From assembly GCF_000341105.1 (NCBI RefSeq), contig NZ_ANBB01000047.1, forward strand, positions 62,001 to 126,000: DNA of 64,000 nt. The letters run 5' to 3'. The stretch's first letter is position 1. Each line of letters opens with the position of its first letter. The stretch comes from Nocardiopsis potens DSM 45234 (GTDB lineage Bacteria; Actinomycetota; Actinomycetes; Streptosporangiales; Streptosporangiaceae). Shown piece after piece: positions 40,461-49,985 of the stretch. The notes under the pieces were generated by a model, which did no database searches, was not told the origin of the DNA, and saw nothing but the letters and a program-made list of their open reading frames with translations. Made by a program: the position numbers and the translations under genes.

Positions 40461-41609
40461 ATGCGACGACACGCCCGACCGCGCGCCGCGGCCGCCCTCC
40501 TCGGCGCGGCGCTGCTGCTCCCCGCCTGCTCCGGCGGGGCCGGAGAGGAGGCCGGGGGCGGTGGCGGCGCCGCCGGGCCGGGCGGTCCCGCCGAGCCGCC
40601 GCAGGCCACCGGCCGGCTGGTCCCGCCCGGCGAGCCGGAGACGGTCGCCGACGGCCTGGAGACGCCCTGGTCCATCGCGTTCCTGCCGGACGGCTCGGCG
40701 CTGGTCGGCGAGCGGGACACCGCCCGGGTGCTGCGGGTCTTCCCGGACGGCGGCACCGAGGACGTCGGCGAGGTGGACGGGGTCGCCCCCTCCGGCGAGG
40801 GCGGCCTGCTCGGCCTGGCGGTCTCCCCGGAGATGGGCGAGGACCTGGAGGGCGCGGTGTTCGCCTACTTCACCTCCGGCTCGGACAACCGGATCGTGCG
40901 GATGGACTTCGACCCGGACCGCGGGCTGGGCGGGCAGGAGACCGTGCTGGACGGCATCCCCTCCGCCTCGTTCCACAACGGCGGCCGGATCGCGTTCGGC
41001 CCGGACGGGCACCTCTACGCGGGCACCGGCGACGCCGGCGACACCGGGAACGCCCGGGACCCCGACTCGCTCGGCGGCAAGATCCTGCGGATGACCCCGG
41101 ACGGCGACCCGGCCCCCGGCAACCCCGGCGGGACCGTGGTCTACAGCGGCGGGCACCGCAACGTGCAGGGCCTGGCCTGGGACGAGGACGGGGCGCTGCT
41201 GGCCACCGAGTTCGGCCAGGACACCTGGGACGAGGTCAACGTGATCGAGCCGGGCGGGGACCACGGCTGGCCGGAGACCGAGGGCACCGGCGGCGGCGAG
41301 GGGGCCGTCGACCCGGTGGTCACCTGGACCACCGATGAGGCCTCGCCGAGCGGCGCGGCGGTCGCCCAGGGGTCGCTGTGGGTCGCCGCGCTCCGCGGCG
41401 AGCGGCTGTGGCGGGTGCCGCTCACCGGCGACCCGGACGACCCGGTCGCCGAGCCGGAGGTGCTCTACCAGGGCGAGTACGGCCGGCTCCGCGCGGTGGC
41501 GGCCGCCCCCGGCGGCTCCGAGCTGTGGATCACCACCAGCAACCGGGACGGCCGCGGCGACCCCCGCGACGGCGACGACCGGATCCTCCGCGTCCCGCTG
41601 CGGGGGTAG
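40461..41609 (+). CDS. PQQ-type glucose/sorbosone dehydrogenase lipoprotein
   Basis: 382 residues: a lipoprotein signal with lipobox LLPAC and Cys23, a Gly-rich linker, then a six-bladed beta-propeller of the soluble glucose/sorbosone dehydrogenase family (LETPWSIAFLPDGSALVGER, SFHNGGRIAFGPDGHLYAGTGDAGD, GGHRNVQGLAWDEDG, HGWPE). Anchored outside the membrane. It oxidises aldoses or related sugars with PQQ if that cofactor is available. CAGGAA precedes ATG 40461. Divergent from the hydrolase. Confidence 0.92.
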   Translation: MRRHARPRAAAALLGAALLLPACSGGAGEEAGGGGGAAGPGGPAEPPQATGRLVPPGEPETVADGLETPWSIAFLPDGSALVGERDTARVLRVFPDGGTEDVGEVDGVAPSGEGGLLGLAVSPEMGEDLEGAVFAYFTSGSDNRIVRMDFDPDRGLGGQETVLDGIPSASFHNGGRIAFGPDGHLYAGTGDAGDTGNARDPDSLGGKILRMTPDGDPAPGNPGGTVVYSGGHRNVQGLAWDEDGALLATEFGQDTWDEVNVIEPGGDHGWPETEGTGGGEGAVDPVVTWTTDEASPSGAAVAQGSLWVAALRGERLWRVPLTGDPDDPVAEPEVLYQGEYGRLRAVAAAPGGSELWITTSNRDGRGDPRDGDDRILRVPLRG

Positions 41610-41664
41610 CCGGTCGGCGTAGGAGAGAGCACCGTCCCGGCGCGGTGTCTCTCGCTCCCGGAGG

Positions 41665-42219
41665 TCAGCCGATGGCGGAGGTCCGCAGCGGGCCGGTGAA
41701 GGGGGCCTGGAGGAGCAGGTCGTCGCCGGTGGTGACGTTCATCTGCTTGCGGTAGACGCCGTTCTCCGGCTCCTCGAAGAGGGTCCAGCGCCGGTTCTCG
41801 GTGTCGATCAGCAGGTAGGCGGGCACCTCGCCGCATGCGTAGCCGCGGGGCTTCTTGACCTGGTCCGTCTCCGCGTTGCTCGGCGAGGTGATCTCCACGG
41901 TGAGCAGGGCCTCCTGCGAGGGGAACTTCCAGATCTCCTCCGTGAGCAGGGAGGCCGGGAGGACGGCCAGATCCGGGATGTAGCGCTCACCGGTCGCCGG
42001 GATGGCCAGGGTCACGTACTGGACGATCTCCCATTCGGCCGGCAACAGGCTGCGCAGCGCGTACTGGACCCGGGAGGCGAGCAGGGCGTGCGAACCGAGC
42101 GGAGTGGGGGACACGACGACCTTCCCTTCGATGATCTCCACCCGGTAGCCATCGGGGGCCTCGATCTGGTCGGCGAGGGTGCCGAGATCCTGCATCAGGC
42201 CCGTGACGGGCATCGCCAT
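41665..42219 (-). CDS. Uma2-family (DUF820) nuclease-fold protein
   Basis: 184 residues of the Uma2/DUF820 family, a PD-(D/E)XK-type restriction-endonuclease fold. The acidic motif is visible as PDLAVLP and LLTVEITSPSN, with the following Lys/Tyr region (KKPRGYACGEVPAYLLID). ATG 42219 follows GGAGGG. These genes are common and often multicopy in actinobacteria and cyanobacteria; their role is unknown. No toxin or methylase partner is adjacent. Confidence 0.88.
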   Translation of the reverse strand: MAMPVTGLMQDLGTLADQIEAPDGYRVEIIEGKVVVSPTPLGSHALLASRVQYALRSLLPAEWEIVQYVTLAIPATGERYIPDLAVLPASLLTEEIWKFPSQEALLTVEITSPSNAETDQVKKPRGYACGEVPAYLLIDTENRRWTLFEEPENGVYRKQMNVTTGDDLLLQAPFTGPLRTSAIG

Positions 42220-42269
42220 TGCTCGCCCTCCTTCGTGGACCGCGGAATTCCACTATAGAGCGCGGGTGC

Positions 42270-43001
42270 TCACACCGCCTCGTGGTTGTGCAGGGCCTCG
42301 GTGATCTTCTCCGCGGCGGCCGTGACGGCCTTGGCGTGCAGCCGGCCGGGGGAGCGGGTCAGGCGCTCGATCGGACCGGAGACCGAGACCGCGGCGATCA
42401 CCCGGCCGCCCGGTCCGGAGATGGGGGCCGACACCGAGGCGACCCCCTGCTCGCGCTCGCCGACGCTCTGCGCCCAGCGGCGCCGGCGGACCTGGGTGAG
42501 GCTCTGCGCGGTGAAGTGCGCGCCGCGCAGCGAGCGGCGGATCCGGTCGGTGTCCTCCCAGGCGAGCAGGACCTGGGCGGCCGAACCGGCGTTCATCGGC
42601 AGCTCGCTGCCGACCGGGACGGTGTCCCGCAGGCCGCTGGCCCGCTCGGCGGCGGCCACGCACACCCGGACGTCGCCCTGTCTCCGGTAGAGCTGGGCGC
42701 TCTCCCCGGTGAGGTCGCGCAGCTGGGCCAGGACCGGGGTGGCGGCGGCCAGCAGCCGGTCCTCGCCGGTGGCGATGGACAGTTCGCCCAGCCGCGGGCC
42801 GAGCACGAACCGCCCCTGGCTGTCCCGGGTGACCATGCGGTGCCGCTCCAGGGCGACGGCCAACCGGTGCGCGGTGGGGCGCGCCAGGCCGGTGATCTTG
42901 ACGAGCTGGGCCAGGGAGGCCGGGCCCGCTTCGAGGGCGTCCAGGACCGACATCGTCTTGTCCAGGACACCGACGCCGCTGGATGAGCTAGAGTTGTCCA
43001 T
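42270..43001 (-). CDS. ndgR: IclR-family regulator of amino-acid metabolism (NdgR-like)
   Basis: 243 residues. Winged helix [20 protein letters not shown] with [22 protein letters not shown], then the IclR effector domain ([20 protein letters not shown] ... [12 protein letters not shown]). It is divergent from leuCD, the place of NdgR (AreB) in Streptomyces, which regulates leucine and nitrogen metabolism. ATG 43001 is six bases from a CAATAT -10, so the transcript is probably leaderless. The box in its promoter spacer predicts autoregulation. An open frame extending to 43157 is rejected. Confidence 0.93.
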   Translation of the reverse strand: MDNSSSSSGVGVLDKTMSVLDALEAGPASLAQLVKITGLARPTAHRLAVALERHRMVTRDSQGRFVLGPRLGELSIATGEDRLLAAATPVLAQLRDLTGESAQLYRRQGDVRVCVAAAERASGLRDTVPVGSELPMNAGSAAQVLLAWEDTDRIRRSLRGAHFTAQSLTQVRRRRWAQSVGEREQGVASVSAPISGPGGRVIAAVSVSGPIERLTRSPGRLHAKAVTAAAEKITEALHNHEAV

Positions 43002-43007
43002 GGCTTG

Positions 43008-43036
43008 ATATTGCCGTCTCGCTATTTGGAATGCAA
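43008..43036 (-). promoter_or_regulatory. ndgR promoter overlapping NdgR-like box at the ndgR/leuC divergence
   Basis: On the minus strand: TTGCAT (43036-43031), a 17-base spacer, CAATAT (43013-43008). The spacer contains AATAGCGAGAC, the 11-base core of the cimA box. On the plus strand it reads GTCTC-GCTATT-TGGAA (43016-43031), one good half-site and one degenerate. Occupancy here would block ndgR transcription while sitting upstream of leuC. Confidence 0.62.
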
Positions 43037-43150
43037 GTCCGGGTCGACGCGCGTCTCCGCGCCGCGCGGGCGGGCACCGGGAGAGGCGGCGGGCCGCTCC
43101 ACAGGTCCATTCCGCACACGGTCCAGCGATACAACCGGGAGGCGTCGCAG

Positions 43151-44548
43151 ATGGCACGCACGATGGCCGAGAAGGTCTGGGAGGAGCACGTCGTCAGGCG
43201 TGCCGACGGGGAGCCCGACCTGCTCTACATCGACCTGCACCTCGTGCACGAGGTGACCAGCCCGCAGGCCTTCGAGGGCCTCCGGCTGGCCGGCCGGGGG
43301 GTGCGCCGCCCCGACCTGACGGTGGCCACCGAGGACCACAACGTGCCCACCGAGAACATCCTCGGCCCGATCGCGGACAAGGTCTCCCGCACCCAGATCG
43401 AGACGCTGCGCAAGAACGCCGCCGAGTTCGGCGTCCGGCTGTTCCCGATGGGCGACATCGACCAGGGCATCGTGCACGTGGTGGGCCCGCAGATGGGGCT
43501 CACCCAGCCGGGCATGACCATCGTCTGCGGCGACAGCCACACCAGCACCCACGGCGCCTTCGGCGCGCTGGCCTTCGGCATCGGCACCAGCCAGGTGGAG
43601 CACGTGCTGGCCACCCAGACGCTGCCGATGACCCCGTTCAAGACCATGGCGGTCACGGTGAACGGCACGCTGAAGCCGGGGGTGACGGCCAAGGACATCA
43701 TCCTGGCGGTGATCGCCGAGATCGGCACCGGCGGCGGGCAGGGCTACGTCATCGAGTACCGCGGCGAGGCGATCCGGGCGCTCTCCATGGAGGCCCGGAT
43801 GACCATCTGCAACATGTCGATCGAGGCGGGCGCCCGGGCCGGCATGATCGCCCCGGACCAGACCACCTTCGACTACATCGAGGGCCGCCCGCACGCCCCG
43901 GCCGGCGCGGACTTCGAGGCCGCGGTCGAGCACTGGAAGAGCCTGCGCAGCGACGAGGACGCCGTCTTCGACAAGGAGGTCGTGCTCGACGCCGACCGGC
44001 TGAGCCCCTTCGTCACCTGGGGCACCAACCCGGGCCAGGGCGTGCCGCTGGACGCCGAGGTGCCCGACCCCGCGGAGATGGCGGGCGCCGACGACCGCGC
44101 CGCGGCCGAGAAGGCGCTCTCCTACATGGACCTGCGGGCCGGCACCCGGATGCGGGACATCAGGGTGGACACCGTCTTCCTCGGCTCGTGCACCAACGGC
44201 CGGATCGAGGACCTGCGCGCCGCGGCCGAGGTGATCAAGGGCCGCAAGGTCGCCGACGGGGTGCGGATGCTGGTGGTCCCCGGCTCGATGCGGGTCAAGG
44301 AGCAGGCGAACGAGGAGGGCCTGGGCGAGGTCTTCAAGGCGGCCGGCGCCGAGTGGCGCGAGGCGGGCTGCTCGATGTGCCTGGGCATGAACCCCGACCA
44401 GCTCAAGCCGGGCGAGCGCAGCGCGTCCACGTCCAACCGCAACTTCGAGGGCCGGCAGGGCAAGGGGGGCCGCACCCACCTGGTCTCGCCGCTGGTGGCC
44501 GCGGCGACCGCGGTGCGCGGCACGCTGTCCTCGCCCGCGGACCTGTGA
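43151..44548 (+). CDS. leuC: 3-isopropylmalate dehydratase large subunit
   Basis: The [4Fe-4S] aconitase-family subunit that isomerises isopropylmalate (and citramalate in the CimA route). 465 residues. Cluster cysteines lie in [12 protein letters not shown] and [13 protein letters not shown]; substrate motifs include [23 protein letters not shown] 43151 follows GGGAGGCG; the 110-base leader shows no peptide. First gene of leuCD, divergent from ndgR. Confidence 0.98.
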   Translation: MARTMAEKVWEEHVVRRADGEPDLLYIDLHLVHEVTSPQAFEGLRLAGRGVRRPDLTVATEDHNVPTENILGPIADKVSRTQIETLRKNAAEFGVRLFPMGDIDQGIVHVVGPQMGLTQPGMTIVCGDSHTSTHGAFGALAFGIGTSQVEHVLATQTLPMTPFKTMAVTVNGTLKPGVTAKDIILAVIAEIGTGGGQGYVIEYRGEAIRALSMEARMTICNMSIEAGARAGMIAPDQTTFDYIEGRPHAPAGADFEAAVEHWKSLRSDEDAVFDKEVVLDADRLSPFVTWGTNPGQGVPLDAEVPDPAEMAGADDRAAAEKALSYMDLRAGTRMRDIRVDTVFLGSCTNGRIEDLRAAAEVIKGRKVADGVRMLVVPGSMRVKEQANEEGLGEVFKAAGAEWREAGCSMCLGMNPDQLKPGERSASTSNRNFEGRQGKGGRTHLVSPLVAAATAVRGTLSSPADL

Positions 44549-44596
44549 CCGGGCGCCGCTGACGCCCCTGCGACGACGAACGGAGAAGGACGAGCC

Positions 44597-45187
44597 ATGG
44601 AGAAGTTCACCGTCCACACCGGGCGCGGCGCCCCGCTGCGCGCGAGCAACGTGGACACCGACCAGATCATCCCGGCCGTTTACCTCAAGCGGGTGGCGCG
44701 CACCGGGTTCGAGGACGGGCTGTTCGCCGCCTGGCGGGCCAACGACCCCGACTTCGTGCTGAACCGGGAGGCATACCGGGGCTCCGACGTGCTGATCGCC
44801 GGGCCGGACTTCGGCACCGGCTCCTCCCGCGAGCACGCGGTGTGGGCGCTGCAGGACTACGGCTTCAAGGCCGTGCTCTCCCCGCGCTTCGCCGACATCT
44901 TCCGCGGCAACGCGCTCAAGGGCGGGCTGCTGGCGGTGGTGCTTCCGCAGCCGGTGATCGAGCGGCTGTGGGCGATCGTGGAGGCCGACCCGTCCGCGCC
45001 GGTCACCGTGGACCTGGTGGAGCGCGAGGTCCGGGCGCCCGGGCTGACCGAGCCGTTCGAGATCGACGACTACACTCGCTGGCGGCTGATGGAGGGGCTG
45101 GACGACATCGCCCTGACCCTGCGTCACACCGACGACATCGACGCCTACGAGGAGACCCGGAGGTCATGGCTCCCGGTGACCAGGTAG
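44597..45187 (+). CDS. leuD: 3-isopropylmalate dehydratase small subunit
   Basis: The swivel domain completing the LeuCD active site. 196 residues with [29 protein letters not shown] and [18 protein letters not shown] 44597 follows GGAGAAGGA, 48 bases after leuC. The 3' end overlaps the next small gene by 22 bases. Confidence 0.98.
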   Translation: MEKFTVHTGRGAPLRASNVDTDQIIPAVYLKRVARTGFEDGLFAAWRANDPDFVLNREAYRGSDVLIAGPDFGTGSSREHAVWALQDYGFKAVLSPRFADIFRGNALKGGLLAVVLPQPVIERLWAIVEADPSAPVTVDLVEREVRAPGLTEPFEIDDYTRWRLMEGLDDIALTLRHTDDIDAYEETRRSWLPVTR

Positions 45188-45435
45188 ACCCCGGAACCCC
45201 CTCCGAGGGCGCGGAACCGCCGCCCGGAGCGGAATTTTACCTTGATTTGGCGAAGCGGCTGAAGGAGGCCCACCGGCTGGCCGAGTCGCTCCCGGAGGGT
45301 GTCCGGATTCCGGTTATTCGTAGGCTTTTGACTGTCACGGAAGCGGTCAAAAGGGATCCTGTTCGCGGTTCCGAGCGTCTCGACCGGATGCTGAAGGAGA
45401 TCTCTTCGCAGGTCGATGAGTCCTCGACACGCTGA
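45166..45435 (+). CDS. Small hypothetical protein after leuD
   Basis: 89 residues from ATG 45166, starting inside the end of leuD in another frame, with GGAGG just upstream (45159-45163). The N-terminus is acidic and proline-rich; the rest is helical and charged ([35 protein letters not shown]). No cysteine, signal or membrane segment. An unannotated small gene occupies this place in other actinobacteria (from memory), so it may be part of the leuCD unit. Function unknown. Confidence 0.72.
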   Translation: MAPGDQVDPGTPSEGAEPPPGAEFYLDLAKRLKEAHRLAESLPEGVRIPVIRRLLTVTEAVKRDPVRGSERLDRMLKEISSQVDESSTR

Positions 45436-45453
45436 AAACAGGGGCGTTTGTGT

Positions 45454-45482
45454 TTGTGCGGACCCCCTCCGGTCCCCTAATT
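45454..45482 (+). promoter_or_regulatory. Promoter of the HU gene
   Basis: TTGTGC (45454-45459), a 17-base spacer and CTAATT (45477-45482), in a low-GC patch 31 bases before the HU start codon. Confidence 0.6.
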
Positions 45483-45513
45483 TCGTGCGAGCAAGGGGGA
45501 ACCGGAGGAACCA

Positions 45514-45795
45514 ATGAACAAGCGTGACCTGATCGACGCGATCTCCGACCGGTTGGGGGACAAGAAGACCGCAACCGAGGCCGTCAACGCCGTGTTGGAG
45601 ACCATCCAGAAGACCGTCGCCGCCGGCGACAAGGTCGCCATCACCGGGTTCGGCGTGTTCGAGAAGGCCGAGCGCGCCGCCCGCACCGCCCGCAACCCCG
45701 CGACCGGGGAGGCCATCCAGGTCCCCGCGAGCTTCGTCCCGAGGTTCCGGGCCGGGGCCGACTTCAAGGACCTGGTGAACGACAAGAAGAAGTAA
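45514..45795 (+). CDS. hup: HU-family DNA-binding protein
   Basis: A 93-residue nucleoid protein that bends DNA as a dimer. MNKRDLIDAISDRLGDKKTA, GFGVFEKAERAARTARNPAT and PASFVPRFRAG are the family signature, with the flexible arm ARTARNPATGEAIQVP. It lacks the long Lys-rich tail of the HupS type. ATG 45514 follows a GGAGGAA site, with its own promoter and terminator. Abundant expression is expected. Confidence 0.97.
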   Translation: MNKRDLIDAISDRLGDKKTATEAVNAVLETIQKTVAAGDKVAITGFGVFEKAERAARTARNPATGEAIQVPASFVPRFRAGADFKDLVNDKKK

Positions 45796-45808
45796 CCCGG
45801 CGCACCGC

Positions 45809-45842
45809 GGCGCCGCCCGGCCCGGAAGGGCCCGGCGGCGCC
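45809..45842 (+). terminator. Terminator between HU and cofC
   Basis: A 15-bp stem with one mismatch (45809-45823 with 45828-45842) and a GGAA loop, between two convergent genes. Confidence 0.7.
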
Positions 45843-45849
45843 GTGCCGT

Positions 45850-46482
45850 TCACAGGCCCAGCCGCCGCAGCGCCTCGGCGGTGTGCCGGCCGACGCCCAG
45901 CCCGCGGGCGGCGTCCAGGTCGGCCGGGGTGTCGGCGTCCCGGCGCAGGCCGGGAAGGTCGGCGCGGGACAGCTCGACCGCGCCCAGCCGCAGGTGGCGC
46001 CGGCGCGATGGGCCCTCGAACGCCGGGGCGAACTCCGCCCCGGGGGCGGCCGCGTACAGCGTGGTGCCCACCCCGGCGGCGTCGGCGACGAAGGAGCGCG
46101 GGTGCCGGGCCGCGTCGCCCAGCGCCCGCTCCAGCTCCTCGGGGCGGAGCGCGGGCAGGTCCGCGGAGAGCGCGCACACCCCCTGCCCGGGGTCGCGCAG
46201 CCGGGCCGCGGCCGCGCCGTGCGCCAGCGCCGGGTTGAGCCCGGTGCCCGGCTCGCCGCCGACCACCGAGGCGCCCAGCTCGGCCAGGGCCCGCTGGGCC
46301 CGGCGGTCGTCGGTGACCGCGAGCACCGCTCCGACCCGGGGGCAGGCGGCCGCCGCGGCCACCGTGTCCCGGGCGAAGGCCAGCGCCAGCTCGCCGCGGA
46401 GCGCCCCGCCCAGCGGGGACAGCCGGGTCTTCGCCCCGGCCAGGCCCTTGACCGGGACCAGCACCGACCACAGCTCGCCCAC
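45850..46482 (-). CDS. cofC: 2-phospholactate/phosphoenolpyruvate guanylyltransferase
   Basis: CofC/FbiD activates 2-phospholactate or phosphoenolpyruvate with GTP in coenzyme F420 synthesis. 210 residues of nucleotidyltransferase fold: SVLVPVKGLAGAKTRLSP, VLAVTDDRRA, CALSADLPALRPEEL, and DADTPADLDAARGLG at the end. GTG 46482 follows GGGGGAG. It is the only F420 gene here; this position, between HU and plsC, is common in actinobacteria. Confidence 0.93.
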   Translation of the reverse strand: MGELWSVLVPVKGLAGAKTRLSPLGGALRGELALAFARDTVAAAAACPRVGAVLAVTDDRRAQRALAELGASVVGGEPGTGLNPALAHGAAAARLRDPGQGVCALSADLPALRPEELERALGDAARHPRSFVADAAGVGTTLYAAAPGAEFAPAFEGPSRRRHLRLGAVELSRADLPGLRRDADTPADLDAARGLGVGRHTAEALRRLGL

Positions 46483-46677
46483 CGGTGCTCCCCCCTGACC
46501 GCCGATGGAACCGGATAAACCCGAACATCATACGGCGCAGGGGTCGAAGGAGACCGCCCGCACCGGCATGACGTGGGCGCCTTCCCGGGCCGCCTAGACT
46601 GGACCGACCGCAGGAGGCCGTCCCCCTCCGGCCCTGCGGGGGTGCACCTGGAGAGCGGGGCGGATCCGGAGGAGCCT

Positions 46678-47442
46678 GTGGCGAAGCAACGCGAGTCGCG
46701 GTGGGTGAAGGTCGTCGTGGCCTCCATCGTCCGCCCGATCATGCGGACGCTCACCAAGCCGGAGTGGAGCGGGCAGGAGAACATCCCGCGCAGCGGCGGT
46801 GTGATCATCGCCGCCAACCACCTGTCCATGGCCGACCCGCTGACCATCGCGCACTTCCTCTACGTCGCCGGTCGCCGCTGGCCCACCTTCACGATGAAGG
46901 AGGGCGTGATGCGGATCCCGGTGGTCCGCTCCGTCGCCAAGAGCACCGGCCAGATCCCGGTCAAGCGCGGCAGTACCGAGGCGATCAAGGCGCTCGGCGA
47001 GGCGGAGACCGCGCTGACCAGGGACGGCTCCTCGGTCATCTTCTACCCGGAGGGCACCGTCACCCGCGACCCGCGGCTGTGGCCGATGGCCGCCAAGACC
47101 GGTGTGGCGCGGCTGGCGCTGAGCACCGGCGTGCCGGTCGTCCCGCTGGCGCACTGGGGCGAGCACGAGATCCTGGAGTACGGCACCAACAAGCTGAGCC
47201 TGTTCCCGCGCAAGCGGGTGCGGATGGCGGCCGGCCCGCCGGTGGACCTGTCCGCCTACCGGGACAAGCCGCTCACCGGGACGGTGCTGCGCGAGGCCAC
47301 CGCCGAGATCATGGCGGCCATCACCCGGCTGCAGGCGGAGATCCGCGGCGAAGAGCCCCCCGCGGTGCCCTACGACCCCAAGCAGGCCCGCCAGGACAAG
47401 GCGGTCGAGGACGGCGGCAACGGGAAGGCGGGCGCCGCATGA
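46678..47442 (+). CDS. plsC: 1-acyl-sn-glycerol-3-phosphate acyltransferase
   Basis: Makes phosphatidic acid from lysophosphatidic acid at the membrane. 254 residues with the acyltransferase motifs NHLSMADP (NHxxxxD), the substrate motif around VKRGSTEA, and FYPEGTVTRD (EGT). GTG 46678 follows GGAGGAG. A TAGACT -10-like box at 46595-46600 lies upstream. Its TGA overlaps the gpsA ATG, coupling two phospholipid enzymes. Confidence 0.95.
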   Translation: MAKQRESRWVKVVVASIVRPIMRTLTKPEWSGQENIPRSGGVIIAANHLSMADPLTIAHFLYVAGRRWPTFTMKEGVMRIPVVRSVAKSTGQIPVKRGSTEAIKALGEAETALTRDGSSVIFYPEGTVTRDPRLWPMAAKTGVARLALSTGVPVVPLAHWGEHEILEYGTNKLSLFPRKRVRMAAGPPVDLSAYRDKPLTGTVLREATAEIMAAITRLQAEIRGEEPPAVPYDPKQARQDKAVEDGGNGKAGAA

Positions 47443-48449
47443 CGAAGGTCGCGGTGATGGGCGGCGGGTCCTGGGGGACCGCGTTCGCCAACGTGCTGGC
47501 CGACGCCGGGCAGGCACGGACGGTGCTGTACGGCCGGCGGGCCGAGGTCGCCGCGGCGGTCGACGAGCGCCACGAGAACCCCGACTACCTTCCCGGCATC
47601 GCGCTCAACCCGGAGCTCTCCGCCACCGCGGACCCGGCCGAGGCGCTGTCCGGGGCGGACTTCGCGGTGGTCGCCGTGCCGTCCCAGTCGCTCCGCGCCA
47701 ACCTGCGCGCCTGGGCCCCGCACATCCGCCCCGAGGCGGTGGTGGTCAGCCTGATGAAGGGCGTCGAGCTGGGCACCTCGCTGCGGATGAGCGAGGTGAT
47801 CGCCGAGGAGCTGGCGCTGCCGGAGTCCCAGGTCGCCGTGGTGACCGGCCCCAACCTGGCCCGGGAGATCGCCGAGCGGCAGCCGGCCACCGCCGTGGTC
47901 GCCTGCCCGCACGAGCCCACCGCGGTGCGCCTGCAGCACCTGTGCAAGTCCGCCTACTTCCGCCCGTACAGCAGCACCGACCTGGTCGGCGCCGAGCTGG
48001 GCGGGGCGGTGAAGAACGTCATCGCGCTGGCGGTGGGCGTCGCGGTCGGCATGGGCTTCGGCGACAACGCCAAGGCATCGCTGATCACCCGCGGCCTCGC
48101 CGAGACGGTGCGGCTGGCGGTGGCGCTCGGCGCCGACGAGCACACCCTGGCCGGGCTCGCCGGCATGGGCGACCTGGTGGCCACGTGCAGCTCGCCGCTG
48201 TCGCGCAACCGCACCTTCGGTGAGCGGCTGGGCTCCGGGCTCACCCTGGAGCAGGTCGTCGCCGAGACCAGGCAGACCGCGGAGGGCGTGAAGTCCTCGG
48301 AGTCCATCCTGGCGCTGGCCCGCAAGCACGGCATCGACATGCCGATCACCGAGGCCGTGGTCGGGATGATGCACCACGACCTGTCGCCCGCCGAGGCGCT
48401 GATGGCGTTCATGTCGCGCAGCGCCAAACCGGAGCGGTACGGGGTCTGA
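47439..48449 (+). CDS. gpsA: Glycerol-3-phosphate dehydrogenase [NAD(P)+]
   Basis: Reduces dihydroxyacetone phosphate to glycerol-3-phosphate, the phospholipid backbone. 336 residues: Rossmann motif VMGGGSWGTAFANVLADAG, GAVKNVIALAVGVAVGMGFGDNAK with the catalytic Lys, and GLAGMGDLVATCSSPLSRNR. ATG 47439 overlaps the plsC stop (ATGA), so the two are translated together and supply the same pathway. Confidence 0.97.
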   Translation: MTKVAVMGGGSWGTAFANVLADAGQARTVLYGRRAEVAAAVDERHENPDYLPGIALNPELSATADPAEALSGADFAVVAVPSQSLRANLRAWAPHIRPEAVVVSLMKGVELGTSLRMSEVIAEELALPESQVAVVTGPNLAREIAERQPATAVVACPHEPTAVRLQHLCKSAYFRPYSSTDLVGAELGGAVKNVIALAVGVAVGMGFGDNAKASLITRGLAETVRLAVALGADEHTLAGLAGMGDLVATCSSPLSRNRTFGERLGSGLTLEQVVAETRQTAEGVKSSESILALARKHGIDMPITEAVVGMMHHDLSPAEALMAFMSRSAKPERYGV

Positions 48450-48775
48450 CCGGCGGTCGGGCCGGGACACCGGGGCGCGGGGTGGTATCCGCGGCGGCTC
48501 CGGTCACGTAGGCTCCACGTCGCACCGGTGCGCATCCGGCGCGCCGGCGCGGCGGACCCTCCCCGGCGCCGGGGCCGGCGCCCTCCGGCCGCGCGCCGGA
48601 GCGGTGCTTCCCGCTCCACGCGGCCGATCCGGCCGCGGCGCGGGCCGGTCCTCCGGCGCGGCGGGGAGGCGACAGGAGGGCGGGGCGGTCCCGGGTCGGG
48701 GCCCGCTCCGGCAAGTCCGGACACCGCACATCGCGGTTTTCGGGTCGGTTTTAAGGCGAGATAGGGTCGGGCAGC
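48450..48775. other. Gap between gpsA and ddl
   Basis: These 326 bases are extremely GC-rich up to about 48730, then turn AT-richer with TAGGGT at 48762-48767, eight bases before the ddl ATG. No gene is seen; the last 50 bases are the ddl promoter. Confidence 0.5.
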
Positions 48776-49903
48776 ATGGCCGAGCAGCGTAAAATCCGCG
48801 TCGCCGTCGTCTTCGGCGGGCGCAGTTCCGAGCACGAGATCAGCTGCGTCACCGCGGGCAGTGTGCTGTCGGCGATCGACGCGGACCGCTACGAGGTGGT
48901 GCCGATCGGCATCACCCGGGGCGGCGAGTGGGTGCTCGCCCCGTCCGACCCGGAGCGGCTGGCCATCGGCGCGGGCAAGGAGCTGCCCACGGTGGAGAGC
49001 GCGGCGGCCGGCGGCGCCCGGCTGGCGCTGCCCTTCGACGCCGCCTCCGACCTGCTGGTGCTGGGCCCGGACGAGGTGCCCGCCCGGCTCGGCGAGGTGG
49101 ACGTGGTGCTGCCGCTGCTGCACGGCCCCTACGGCGAGGACGGCACCATCCAGGGCCTGTTCGAGATGATGGGCGCCCGCTACGCCGGCGCCGGGGTGTT
49201 CGCCAGCGCCGCCTCCATGGACAAGGTCTTCATGAAGGCCATGTTCACCGCGAACGGCATCGCCACCGGCCCTTACCTGGCCGTCACCGACCGGCGGTGG
49301 CGCGCCGAGCGCAAGCGGGTGCTGGACGACGCGGCGGCGCTGGGCGGCGCGGTGTTCGTCAAGCCGGCCCGGGCCGGCAGCAGCGTCGGCATCACCCGGG
49401 TCGCCGACGCCTCCGACGCCGACGCGCTGGCGGCGGCGATCGAGGCCGCCCGCGAGCACGACCCGAAGGTCATCGTGGAGGCCGCGGTCTCCGGCCGGGA
49501 GGTCGAGTGCGGGGTCCTGGAGGGGCTGGACGGAGCCGCCCCCGAGGCCTCGCTGCCCGCGGAGATCCACGTCGCCGAGGGCTTCGACTTCTATGACTTC
49601 GAGGCCAAGTACCTCTCCACCAGCAGCCTCACCATCCCGGCGGAGCTGCCCGCCGAGGCGGTCGAGCGGATCCGCAAGGCGGCCGTGGCGACCTTCGAGG
49701 CGCTGGGCTGTGAGGGCCTGGCCCGGGTCGACTTCTTCTACACCGACGCCGGCGAGGTGCTGGTCAACGAGATCAACACGCTGCCCGGCTTCACCCCCAG
49801 CTCGGCCTTCCCGAAGATGTGGGAGGCCACCGGGCTGGACTACCCGGCCCTGGTGGACCGGCTGATCACCACCGCGCTCGGCCGCCCGGCCGGCCTGCGC
49901 TGA
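48776..49903 (+). CDS. ddl: D-alanine-D-alanine ligase
   Basis: ATP-grasp enzyme joining two D-alanines for peptidoglycan. 375 residues. Visible: VVFGGRSSEHEISCVTAGSV, the ATP-binding VFVKPARAGSSVGITRV, the metal-binding end DFFYTDAGEVLVNEINTLPGFTPSS. The Tyr of the omega-loop region (FYDFEAKY) fits D-Ala rather than D-lactate specificity. ATG 48776 lies eight bases after TAGGGT, suggesting a leaderless transcript. Follows gpsA as in Streptomyces. Confidence 0.97.
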   Translation: MAEQRKIRVAVVFGGRSSEHEISCVTAGSVLSAIDADRYEVVPIGITRGGEWVLAPSDPERLAIGAGKELPTVESAAAGGARLALPFDAASDLLVLGPDEVPARLGEVDVVLPLLHGPYGEDGTIQGLFEMMGARYAGAGVFASAASMDKVFMKAMFTANGIATGPYLAVTDRRWRAERKRVLDDAAALGGAVFVKPARAGSSVGITRVADASDADALAAAIEAAREHDPKVIVEAAVSGREVECGVLEGLDGAAPEASLPAEIHVAEGFDFYDFEAKYLSTSSLTIPAELPAEAVERIRKAAVATFEALGCEGLARVDFFYTDAGEVLVNEINTLPGFTPSSAFPKMWEATGLDYPALVDRLITTALGRPAGLR

Positions 49904-49985
49904 CCCCGGACGGCCCCGCCGGCCGGAGCGGGCGCCCCGGCCGCGCGGGCCCGTCCCGCCGCACCGCCCCTGCCCGGCGGGGCGC

